43,896 nt of DNA from Chlamydiales bacterium (GTDB lineage: Bacteria > Chlamydiota > Chlamydiia > Chlamydiales > JAAKFR01). The stretch lies in assembly GCA_022601635.1 (NCBI GenBank), contig JAJACG010000018.1:1-43896 (forward strand), in the 5' to 3' direction. This document shows positions 1-5,785 of this stretch, in pieces. The translations under genes were made by a program, and so were the position numbers. Below the pieces are notes generated by a model that was not told the DNA's origin, did not search any database, and saw only the letters and a list, made by a program, of their open reading frames with translations. Position 1 is the first letter of the stretch. Each line of letters starts with the position of its first letter.

Positions 1-123
1 CGACCAGTTTTTGAATTGCATACCTGCTTCAACTCTTTGGATGTGCCAGCAGGCATGACAAAAGAGGATTTTATTGCAGGTGTAAACGCCTCGCTTAGCG
101 GTGAAGACTATAACATAGGATAA
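1..123 (+). CDS. HECT-type E3 ubiquitin ligase, C-terminal fragment (gene cut by window edge)
   Basis: The first 40 codons read through to a TAA stop in frame 1 and match the end of a HECT domain C-lobe. The residues HTCFNSLDVP (codons 7-16) correspond to the canonical HECT active-site segment (usually hTCFNxLdLP), with the catalytic cysteine at bases 25-27. The tail that follows (MTKEDF...GVNASL...YNIG) has the usual helix and short C-terminus of the family. In eukaryotes this cysteine takes ubiquitin from an E2 as a thioester before transfer to the substrate. No start is visible because the gene begins outside the window. A second, more diverged HECT protein lies at 31026-33656. Seen: motif and frame. 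Inferred: a translocated effector acting on host ubiquitin. Only 40 residues are visible, so domain architecture is unknown. Confidence 0.72.
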   Translation, partial: RPVFELHTCFNSLDVPAGMTKEDFIAGVNASLSGEDYNIG

Positions 124-212
124 GTTGTGACAATTAGTAGGGAAGCTATGCGACACAATTTGCAGAAATTTCTACCTAGGAGAAAATAGAGGAGATAGCT
201 TATCCTAATCCC

Positions 213-1499
213 ATGTCTGAAGAGCTTGGAATTGATCTAAAAGATGCCAAAAATAGCTGCGCCCTGCTAGTCGGCGTCTACTCTAAAGAGGGCGAAACCC
301 TCTGTCATGAGCACCTCGATGAACTCGAAGAGCTAGCCAACACCTTCGGTGTGCCAACAGCCGCTAGAGTAACTGCACACGTCCGAAAGATCGAAGCCTC
401 CACCTATGTGGGTAGTGGTAAACTGAGCGAGATTTCAGATGAGATTGCAGAAAAAAAACCAACCCTTGTCATCTTCGATGAAGAAATCTCCCCAGCTCAG
501 CAGCGCAACCTCGAAAAAGCGCTCAAAGTTGCCGTCATGGACCGCACTGAGCTCATTCTAGAGATCTTTGCCCAAAGAGCTCAAACCAAAGAGGCCAAAC
601 TGCAAATTGAATTGGCACAAACACGCTATGAATTTCCCCGCCTAAAGAGGCTTTGGAGCCACTTCTCAAGACAGCGCGCCAGCGGAGGCTTCCTCAAAGG
701 GGAGGGGGAAAAGCAGATTGAAATCGATAAACGCCTGCTCAAAAAGAAAATCGAAAAGCTGGAAAGAGAGCTCAAAACAGTCAAAAAACAGCGCGAAATC
801 CAAAGCGCCAAACGAAAACGCTCCAATATCCCCACATTTGCCATTGTCGGCTACACTAATGCTGGAAAATCCACACTACTCAACGCTCTGACTGAAGCTG
901 AGGTTCTTGTGGAGGATAAGCTCTTTGCCACATTAGACCCAACCACACGCAAATTTACTCTTCCCAATCAGCAAGAGGTGCTTTTATCGGACACAGTTGG
1001 CTTCATTCGCAAACTGCCGCACACACTTGTTGCCGCTTTTCGTAGTACGCTTGAAGCAGCTCTTCATGATGATATTTTGCTTCATGTGGTCGATGCCTCG
1101 CATCCAGCAGCAGTTGAACATGTTGAGACTACTAAAAAGCTTTTGGAGGATCTTGGGGCCAATAAGAATGTGATCACAGTACTCAATAAGATCGATGCGT
1201 GTGAGAATCCAGCGAAGTTGAAGGTAACAGTTGGGCGTCATGTACAGATCTCCGCTTTGCAAAAAGAGGGATTTGAGGAACTTGCCGATCGGATGATGCA
1301 GGAGCTCTCTGCTTTGCGCAAGACGGTCAAGGTGCGTATCCCTCAGGCTAACTATGAATTAGTGACGCTTCTTCATAGAGAGGGGAATGTCCATTTTGAG
1401 GAGTATGAGGAGAATGATGTGGTCATGATGGCTGATATCCCTCTCCCAACGCTCCATAAATTTGAGCCTTACTTTGTGGAATATGTCGAAAAAGAGTAG
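213..1499 (+). CDS. hflX: GTPase HflX (ribosome-associated)
   Basis: 428-residue HflX-family GTPase, close to the usual length of about 430. The family binds the 50S subunit and splits or rescues stalled ribosomes under stress. The N-terminal HflX domain and a basic coiled-coil linker (about residues 150-205, rich in K, R and E) precede the G domain. G1 is GYTNAGKST, G3 is DTVGFI, and G4 is NKID. A GGAGA sequence lies about 17 bases upstream of the ATG, too far to be ideal. TATCCT ends six bases before the ATG, but no -35 box is evident. The gene follows the partial HECT gene after an 89-base gap, and its stop codon lies inside a perfect hairpin. Confidence 0.95.
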   Translation: MSEELGIDLKDAKNSCALLVGVYSKEGETLCHEHLDELEELANTFGVPTAARVTAHVRKIEASTYVGSGKLSEISDEIAEKKPTLVIFDEEISPAQQRNLEKALKVAVMDRTELILEIFAQRAQTKEAKLQIELAQTRYEFPRLKRLWSHFSRQRASGGFLKGEGEKQIEIDKRLLKKKIEKLERELKTVKKQREIQSAKRKRSNIPTFAIVGYTNAGKSTLLNALTEAEVLVEDKLFATLDPTTRKFTLPNQQEVLLSDTVGFIRKLPHTLVAAFRSTLEAALHDDILLHVVDASHPAAVEHVETTKKLLEDLGANKNVITVLNKIDACENPAKLKVTVGRHVQISALQKEGFEELADRMMQELSALRKTVKVRIPQANYELVTLLHREGNVHFEEYEENDVVMMADIPLPTLHKFEPYFVEYVEKE

Positions 1500-1511
1500 A
1501 TTTTTCGACAT
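1483..1511 (+). terminator. Perfect 11-bp hairpin over the hflX stop codon
   Basis: ATGTCGAAAAA pairs perfectly with TTTTTCGACAT across a 7-base loop. The left arm is the last codons of hflX, and the TAG stop sits in the loop. The stretch after it (GTTTTCTGCTATTTT) is T-rich but not a clean U tract. It could act as a weak intrinsic terminator for hflX or as a structure that protects the 3' end. A third copy of ATATGTCGAAA occurs at 1545-1555 inside the start of the next gene and could compete for pairing. The stem is A/T-heavy, so its role is uncertain. Confidence 0.4.
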
Positions 1512-1534
1512 GTTTTCTGCTATTTTGGTGAGAT

Positions 1535-2617
1535 ATGGCTCAAAATATGTCGAAACCATTCAATTCTCTCCCCATATTGCCTCCCTCCATGGATTTGGAG
1601 AGCAAGGAGGTATTGAAGCTTGCTATGCAGGCACAATCTGAGCTGTCAGCCCTTCGACTTGCGGCTGCAAAGCTGCCAAATCAAATGCTCATGATGCAGA
1701 CACTAGCTCTTCTTGAATCTCGGATTTCTTCTGAGATCGAGCAGGTTGTTACAACCAATGATCGCCTCTATCAAGGTCTAGCCGATGGTGGTCAATCATC
1801 AGACCCACAAACGAAAGAGGTGTTGAATTACAACGAGGCGCTATTCTACGGATTTGGTGCGATCAAAGGGGGAAATCGACTTCTCTCACCACTACTTTTT
1901 GAGGAGATGGCTGCAAAGATTACTGGAAATAGTGGAGGAATTCGTAAGCTTCCAGGAACGCAGTTAAAGAACCCAGTCAATGGGGAGGTAGTTTATACAC
2001 CCCCGGTAGGCGAAGAATTTATTCGGAAGCATCTGGACTTACTGATTCATTTTATCTACGCAGAGGATGAACTCCATCCTCTTGTAAAGATGGCCCTGAT
2101 TCACTATCAATTTGAGGCAATACACCCTTTTTATGATGGAAATGGACGTACTGGAAGGATTTTAAACCTGCTTTTTCTTATCAAAGAGGAGCTTCTTGAC
2201 CTTCCTATCCTCTATCTATCCCACTACATTATTCATAACCGTGCGGAGTATTATGCTGCCCTGGCTGCTGTAACGAACAATGGTGAATGGGAACGCTTTG
2301 TGCTTTATATGCTTCATGCAGTCAAAGAGACGGCCAAGGTAACAAAAGAGCGAGTTGAAGCTATTGGGATTCTCATGAAGAAGACGGATCTCCTAGTGAA
2401 GACTCAGGCGCCAAAAATCTATTCACCTGAGCTGATTGAACTCATTTTTGAACAACCCTATTGCAAAATTAAGTTTCTAAGTAAATTTTGGCATAGGCAG
2501 ACTGCTTCTAGCTATCTCAAAGAGCTAGAACGAATTGGGATATTCAAGTCGGTCAAACAGGGGCGAGAAATATACTACATTTTTACAGATTTAGTAGCTC
2601 TCTTCACTAAAAATTAG
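1535..2617 (+). CDS. Fic-domain protein (predicted AMP transferase) with C-terminal winged helix
   Basis: 360 residues. The Fic core motif HPFYDGNGRTGR is complete at residues 197-208: the catalytic His, the Asp-Gly-Asn-Gly-Arg anion hole, and the final Arg. Fic enzymes usually move AMP from ATP to a protein hydroxyl. The N-terminal helical region resembles the Fic_N domain. It carries an inhibitory-helix-like motif SSEIEQ at residues 65-70, where the family pattern is (S/T)xxxE(G/N); the glutamate is present but the last position is Gln. The C-terminal 80 residues look like a winged-helix unit, as in many Fic/Fic_N proteins. The ATG at 1535 has no Shine-Dalgarno sequence; the in-frame ATG at 1547 is an alternative. 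The target is unknown. It may be an effector or an ordinary housekeeping Fic protein. Confidence 0.88.
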   Translation: MAQNMSKPFNSLPILPPSMDLESKEVLKLAMQAQSELSALRLAAAKLPNQMLMMQTLALLESRISSEIEQVVTTNDRLYQGLADGGQSSDPQTKEVLNYNEALFYGFGAIKGGNRLLSPLLFEEMAAKITGNSGGIRKLPGTQLKNPVNGEVVYTPPVGEEFIRKHLDLLIHFIYAEDELHPLVKMALIHYQFEAIHPFYDGNGRTGRILNLLFLIKEELLDLPILYLSHYIIHNRAEYYAALAAVTNNGEWERFVLYMLHAVKETAKVTKERVEAIGILMKKTDLLVKTQAPKIYSPELIELIFEQPYCKIKFLSKFWHRQTASSYLKELERIGIFKSVKQGREIYYIFTDLVALFTKN

Positions 2618-2631
2618 ATTATAACTATACT
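2603..2631 (+). promoter_or_regulatory. Predicted promoter TTCACT-17-TATACT, leaderless arrangement
   Basis: The -35 hexamer TTCACT (2603-2608) and the -10 hexamer TATACT (2626-2631) are separated by 17 bases. The -10 ends seven bases before the ATG at 2639, so transcription would begin at or next to the start codon. It overlaps the end of the fic gene. Confidence 0.5.
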
Positions 2632-2638
2632 TAGTAAT

Positions 2639-2833
2639 ATGCGTATTACTAATAATGGTGTGCAAACTAATAATGAGTTTGTCGATTGGCATGATATTAA
2701 AGGCTTGAATCAGAAGGGTGATAGCTTGATTCTCTGTCTGAAAGATGGCAGCAAGCGAGAGCTTACTGGTGTTCATCATACTGTAGCCCAAGAGGCTTTT
2801 CGTGTCTTTTCACAGTCAAAAGCTTTACAGTAA
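2639..2833 (+). CDS. Small hypothetical protein, possible PH-like fold
   Basis: 64 residues, not recognised. The pattern WHDIKGLNQKGDSLILCLKDG followed by a C-terminal amphipathic helix (EAFRVFSQSKAL) resembles the last strands and helix of bacterial PH-like domains, but the match is only impressionistic. There is no Shine-Dalgarno sequence, but a well-placed promoter ends seven bases upstream of the ATG, which supports the gene being real. It ends 12 bases before the next gene and may be co-transcribed with it. An antisense frame at 2591-2791 is less convincing. Confidence 0.5.
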   Translation: MRITNNGVQTNNEFVDWHDIKGLNQKGDSLILCLKDGSKRELTGVHHTVAQEAFRVFSQSKALQ

Positions 2834-2845
2834 GGTGGTTGGGGT

Positions 2846-3373
2846 ATGAGAATTTCTGGTGCTTATGGAGCGGTTCCGCCGCCGCCTTCTGATGAAACCC
2901 CTTCGCGAGCAGCGCAAGGTGCCTATACAGCCTTTGAGAAGCTCTATCAAGATCTCATAGATCTCCCCAAGAGTGGAGTGATTTCGGATAAGCAGATCAA
3001 GCAGTTGATTTCAGATATGCAAGGCCTTATGAGTAGCCTGAAGAGTAATGAGGGGGCGTTGAGCGCTCTTCATAAGCAGCTGCAGGATAATCCGAAGGCG
3101 TTTGGACCCATGGCTGAGTCCTACTATAATGTCTGTAATGCAGCAGGCCTTCCAACCGATAGCGTTTCCGATATCATCGAACAACTCTCTAATTGGTCCG
3201 CTATCCTACAAAATGGTTTAGAGAATGAGGGTGGGGTGCCTTATTCTAGAGAAGATTTTAATAATATGGGATTTGGTGATTTTGTTCATGATATTGCCTA
3301 TTTTGGGCAAGATCTGAGTGAGATGGGCTATGGAGAGATCAATCATGGCATTCACATCGATATGAGTCTTTAA
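2846..3373 (+). CDS. Hypothetical protein, 175 residues
   Basis: Not recognised. The N-terminus is short and proline-rich (PPPPSDETPS). It is followed by a mostly alpha-helical acidic protein with no membrane segment and no signal peptide. AAGGTGG lies about nine bases before the ATG and can serve as a ribosome-binding site. The TAA stop codon coincides with the TTAA that flanks the palindromic element immediately downstream, so the original C-terminus may have been longer and been cut by the insertion. A small soluble protein with a low-complexity N-terminus in this setting could be a secreted effector, but nothing shown here proves it. Confidence 0.65.
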   Translation: MRISGAYGAVPPPPSDETPSRAAQGAYTAFEKLYQDLIDLPKSGVISDKQIKQLISDMQGLMSSLKSNEGALSALHKQLQDNPKAFGPMAESYYNVCNAAGLPTDSVSDIIEQLSNWSAILQNGLENEGGVPYSREDFNNMGFGDFVHDIAYFGQDLSEMGYGEINHGIHIDMSL

Positions 3374-3534
3374 GGAGATACTGATTAACTCCCGTCCGGC
3401 ATCTTCTGCCACAATTTTCGATTCGGTGTCATTCTCGACTCGTCTAACCAGCAAGTGGTTAGCGCTTGTCTCCGAATTTAGCCGAATCAAAAATTCTGAC
3501 GAAATCTGCCAAACGGTAGTTATTCAGTATCTCC
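3374..3534 (+). mobile_element. 161-bp palindromic element, copy 1 (MITE/RPE-like)
   Basis: The element begins GGAGATACTG and ends CAGTATCTCC, a perfect 10-bp terminal inverted repeat. It is flanked on both sides by TTAA (3370-3373 and 3535-3538), consistent with a 4-bp target duplication. The whole element folds as one long imperfect hairpin around AACCA-gcaag-TGGTT near 3450. It encodes no transposase. A second copy lies in the opposite orientation at 43756-43896, with 8 differences over the 141 shared bases. One frame (3366-3569) has no stop across the entire element, and the same frame is used as coding sequence in copy 2. Rickettsial palindromic elements behave in a comparable way; homology to them is not claimed. 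Confidence 0.88.
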
Positions 3535-3570
3535 TTAAGGAGCCACTGAACAACTCCCTCACCAGATCTT
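3535..3570 (+). repeat. Degenerate terminal repeat of the same palindromic element
   Basis: Directly after copy 1, the sequence beginning AAGGAGCCACTGA and continuing CAACTCCC ... AGATCTT matches the left end of the element (AAGGAGATACTGA, TAACTCCC ... GCATCTT) at about 24 of 34 positions. It reads like the worn end of an older copy into which, or beside which, copy 1 inserted. Its last bases run into the -35 box of the next promoter. Confidence 0.5.
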
Positions 3571-3597
3571 GATCTCGCTCCTTTTTTATGGTATGCT
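3569..3597 (+). promoter_or_regulatory. Predicted promoter TTGATC-17-TATGCT for mtaB
   Basis: TTGATC (3569-3574) and TATGCT (3592-3597) have ideal 17-base spacing, and seven bases separate the -10 from the ATG at 3605. The implied transcript is leaderless. The -35 box abuts the degenerate element end, so the element may have supplied part of the promoter. Confidence 0.5.
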
Positions 3598-3604
3598 TCT
3601 TGCC

Positions 3605-4807
3605 ATGAAAAAATTTAGAGTAGCCACCTTGGGCTGCCGCACCAACCAGTATGAGAGCCAGGCCTATCGCGATCAGCTCAAAGCAATGGGCTATGAGGAG
3701 GCAGTCGGTGACGAGAAAGCCGACCTATGCATCGTCAACACCTGCACAGTCACCAAGTCAGCTGACAGCTCTTCACGCCATCAGATCCGCCAGCTCATCC
3801 GAGAAAATGAGGATGCACGCGTAGTCGTCACCGGCTGCATGGCTGACAAAGTACAAATTGGCGGTGGAATTAGCGACGTGGTGCTCAACAAAAACAAAGA
3901 AAAACTCATGGAGCAGCTCTTTCCCGATGAGCAGCTTCCTGAATTCTCAATCAAACATTTTGAGGCGCACACACGCGCCTTTGTCAAAGTGCAAGATGGC
4001 TGTAACTCCTTTTGCACCTACTGTATCATTCCCTACGTGCGCGGTAGATCAAAATGTCGTCCCCTTCCAGAAGTGGTCAAAGAGGTGGAGCAGCTCGTCC
4101 AAAATGGCTACAAAGAGGTGGTCATCACCGGCATCAACGTTGGCGACTACGAATATGAGGGCAAGAGCCTTGCCGATCTGATGGAGGCGGTAGATCAAGT
4201 CGAAGGGCTCAAAAGGCTGCGTCTCTCTTCTATCGATCCTGATGAGATTGATGATCGGCTGCTCGATGTGATCATGAATGGAAAAACCACCTGCCACAGC
4301 ATGCATATTGTGCTGCAGGCAGGCTCCAATGTGGTGCTCAAGCGGATGAACCGCAAGTATACGCGTCAGATGTTTCAAGAGAGTTGGGAGAGACTGAAAA
4401 AGGCGGATCCCGATTTCACCTGCACCACCGATATCATTGTAGGCTTTCCTGGGGAGACAGAGGCTGATTTTGAGGAGACGCTTTCAATGGTCAAAGAGGT
4501 GCAATTTGCCAAGGTGCACATGTTTCCCTACAGCAAAAGAGAGAGGACGCGCGCTGCTCTTTATGATGATGAGGTGGCGCCTCAGCTGATCGCCGAGCGC
4601 AAGCAGCGGCTTTTGCGTTTAGCTGAGCAGGTCGCCTTTGATCTGCGCCAAAATTATGTGGGGCGCGAGATGACCATTTTGACCGAGAGTGGCGAGATGG
4701 GCCACACCGAAAACTTTTTGCCTGTTCTTCTAAAAGGCAGGGCTAATGAACTTGTCACAGTGAAGATTGCTGGCAACAGTCCAAAGGGGCTCTATGTTGA
4801 CGATTAA
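3605..4807 (+). CDS. mtaB: tRNA (N6-threonylcarbamoyladenosine 37) methylthiotransferase MtaB
   Basis: 400-residue MiaB/RimO/MtaB-family radical SAM enzyme that would add a methylthio group to t6A at position 37 of ANN-decoding tRNAs. The N-terminal methylthiotransferase domain has its three cluster cysteines at C11 (TLGCRTNQ), C47 (NTCTVT) and C78 (VTGCMA). The radical SAM motif CNSFCTYC gives C133, C137 and C140, followed by IPYVRGRSKCRP. A short TRAM-like tail closes the protein. The LGCRTNQYES form of the first motif fits MtaB better than MiaB or RimO. The ATG at 3605 is chosen over an upstream in-frame start because the conserved N-terminus starts there and a promoter is placed just ahead of it. 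The next gene starts inside its 3' end. Confidence 0.93.
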   Translation: MKKFRVATLGCRTNQYESQAYRDQLKAMGYEEAVGDEKADLCIVNTCTVTKSADSSSRHQIRQLIRENEDARVVVTGCMADKVQIGGGISDVVLNKNKEKLMEQLFPDEQLPEFSIKHFEAHTRAFVKVQDGCNSFCTYCIIPYVRGRSKCRPLPEVVKEVEQLVQNGYKEVVITGINVGDYEYEGKSLADLMEAVDQVEGLKRLRLSSIDPDEIDDRLLDVIMNGKTTCHSMHIVLQAGSNVVLKRMNRKYTRQMFQESWERLKKADPDFTCTTDIIVGFPGETEADFEETLSMVKEVQFAKVHMFPYSKRERTRAALYDDEVAPQLIAERKQRLLRLAEQVAFDLRQNYVGREMTILTESGEMGHTENFLPVLLKGRANELVTVKIAGNSPKGLYVDD

Positions 4808-5576
4808 AGAGAGGCTACGACCCTTTTCCCACACACCAGGTAGTCGCTGCCTCATTCCAAGAAGCGAAGTTGTGGTACAAGCCTTCCCAACCAAATTGAT
4901 TGTAGGGGACAAAGAGTATCAGCTGGAGGGACCTGTCAAACAGTTCACCTTGATGCAAGATGTGCAGCGCTGCGCAGTCGTAGTTTTTTCTGAAAAGTAC
5001 CGCCTCTGGGTCTGGCCAGATGGCTCAGTCAGTGAAAAAAGGCCCCCACTTGTATCCCAGGAACGTCTCTTTTTGGGCTGCACCAAGAAGATGGAGTGGG
5101 AGATGGTCAAGAGGCGCTGCGATATGCGCGAGATTTTGCCTCTTTGGTTTTCACTGGGCCAATTTGAAAAGAGCGGCTCCTTTGAACCGCTAGATAGCTG
5201 TGACAGCTTGGAGCAGTTTGAGAGGCTGTTTCGCTCCTATTTTGAGCAGATGATGCTGCCTCGATCAGAGGATCACGACCTTTTGGGCTATTTTGATCAA
5301 AAAGTTGACCCATCCTATCTACTTGCACAGGGCTATAGACAGATCCGTAAACTCTTCTTAGATGGAGACCAGGTCTTGCCCAATCTGCCACCAGAGTTGC
5401 ACTGTGGCAAACTGCTGACTGAAACGATCGATTTGGAATGGAGCAAGAAACAGATTAGGCGCGTTATTGTGCGTGCAAAAGAGGCACCAAAAATGCACTT
5501 TCCAAAGAAGATTCGTCGATATCGTGTGACAAAAAAGGGGGAGATGCTCTATTTGTTTGATCGATTTGAAAAATGA
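4794..5576 (+). CDS. Hypothetical protein upstream of glgB
   Basis: 260 residues, not recognised as a named family. It is basic and aromatic-rich, with no membrane segment or signal peptide and no motif that suggests catalysis. The start ATG (4794) overlaps the mtaB 3' end by 14 bases, preceded by AAAGGGGC as a ribosome-binding site, so translation is probably coupled to mtaB; an in-frame ATG nine codons upstream is less likely. It lies directly upstream of glgB. From memory, an uncharacterised gene also precedes glgB in Chlamydia, so this may be a conserved chlamydial protein. Confidence 0.8.
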   Translation: MLTIKERLRPFSHTPGSRCLIPRSEVVVQAFPTKLIVGDKEYQLEGPVKQFTLMQDVQRCAVVVFSEKYRLWVWPDGSVSEKRPPLVSQERLFLGCTKKMEWEMVKRRCDMREILPLWFSLGQFEKSGSFEPLDSCDSLEQFERLFRSYFEQMMLPRSEDHDLLGYFDQKVDPSYLLAQGYRQIRKLFLDGDQVLPNLPPELHCGKLLTETIDLEWSKKQIRRVIVRAKEAPKMHFPKKIRRYRVTKKGEMLYLFDRFEK

Positions 5577-5727
5577 TTGTACTTTGTTGAAGAAGTCGAG
5601 TTTGTGAGGTCTTTTGGCTGATTTTGTCACGATTTGACCGATCTCTCGCTTACCGTGTTCGTTTACACTGTCTGCACTCGAGATCGATCAACTTGCAACA
5701 AAATACCCAAAAGTGATTGTTGTACAA
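5576..5727 (+). other. Nested inverted repeats in the 209-base gap upstream of glgB
   Basis: Several complementary segments nest around a common centre: ATTGTAC (5576-5582) with GTACAAT (5721-5727), TTTGTTG (5583-5589) with CAACAAA (5696-5702), CGATCTC (5639-5645) with GAGATCG (5680-5686), and an inner GTGT/ACAC hairpin near 5655-5667. CTTTTGG (about 5611-5617) also pairs with CCAAAAG (5707-5713). The region could be an RNA leader structure or a decayed palindromic element unrelated to the 161-bp one. No known riboswitch is recognised. A perfect TTGACA occurs at 5741-5746, but no good -10 follows it. Confidence 0.3.
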
Positions 5728-5785
5728 TGGATTGAAAAAATTGACAGCTTTGAATCTCACATTTCGAGTTTGGAAACACAGCCAA

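Noticed and set aside
2591-2791. 66-codon minus-strand frame opposite the small gene at 2639
   Set aside because: No promoter or ribosome-binding site on that strand, while the plus-strand gene has a well-placed promoter.
3218-3490. 90-codon open frame on the minus strand across the palindromic element and the 2846 gene
   Set aside because: It is produced by the palindrome's symmetry and has no start signal. The open plus-strand frame is matched in copy 2, this one is not.
5741-5769. TTGACA upstream of glgB as its promoter
   Set aside because: The -35 match is perfect, but no acceptable -10 hexamer occurs 16-18 bases downstream (TCGAGT at best).
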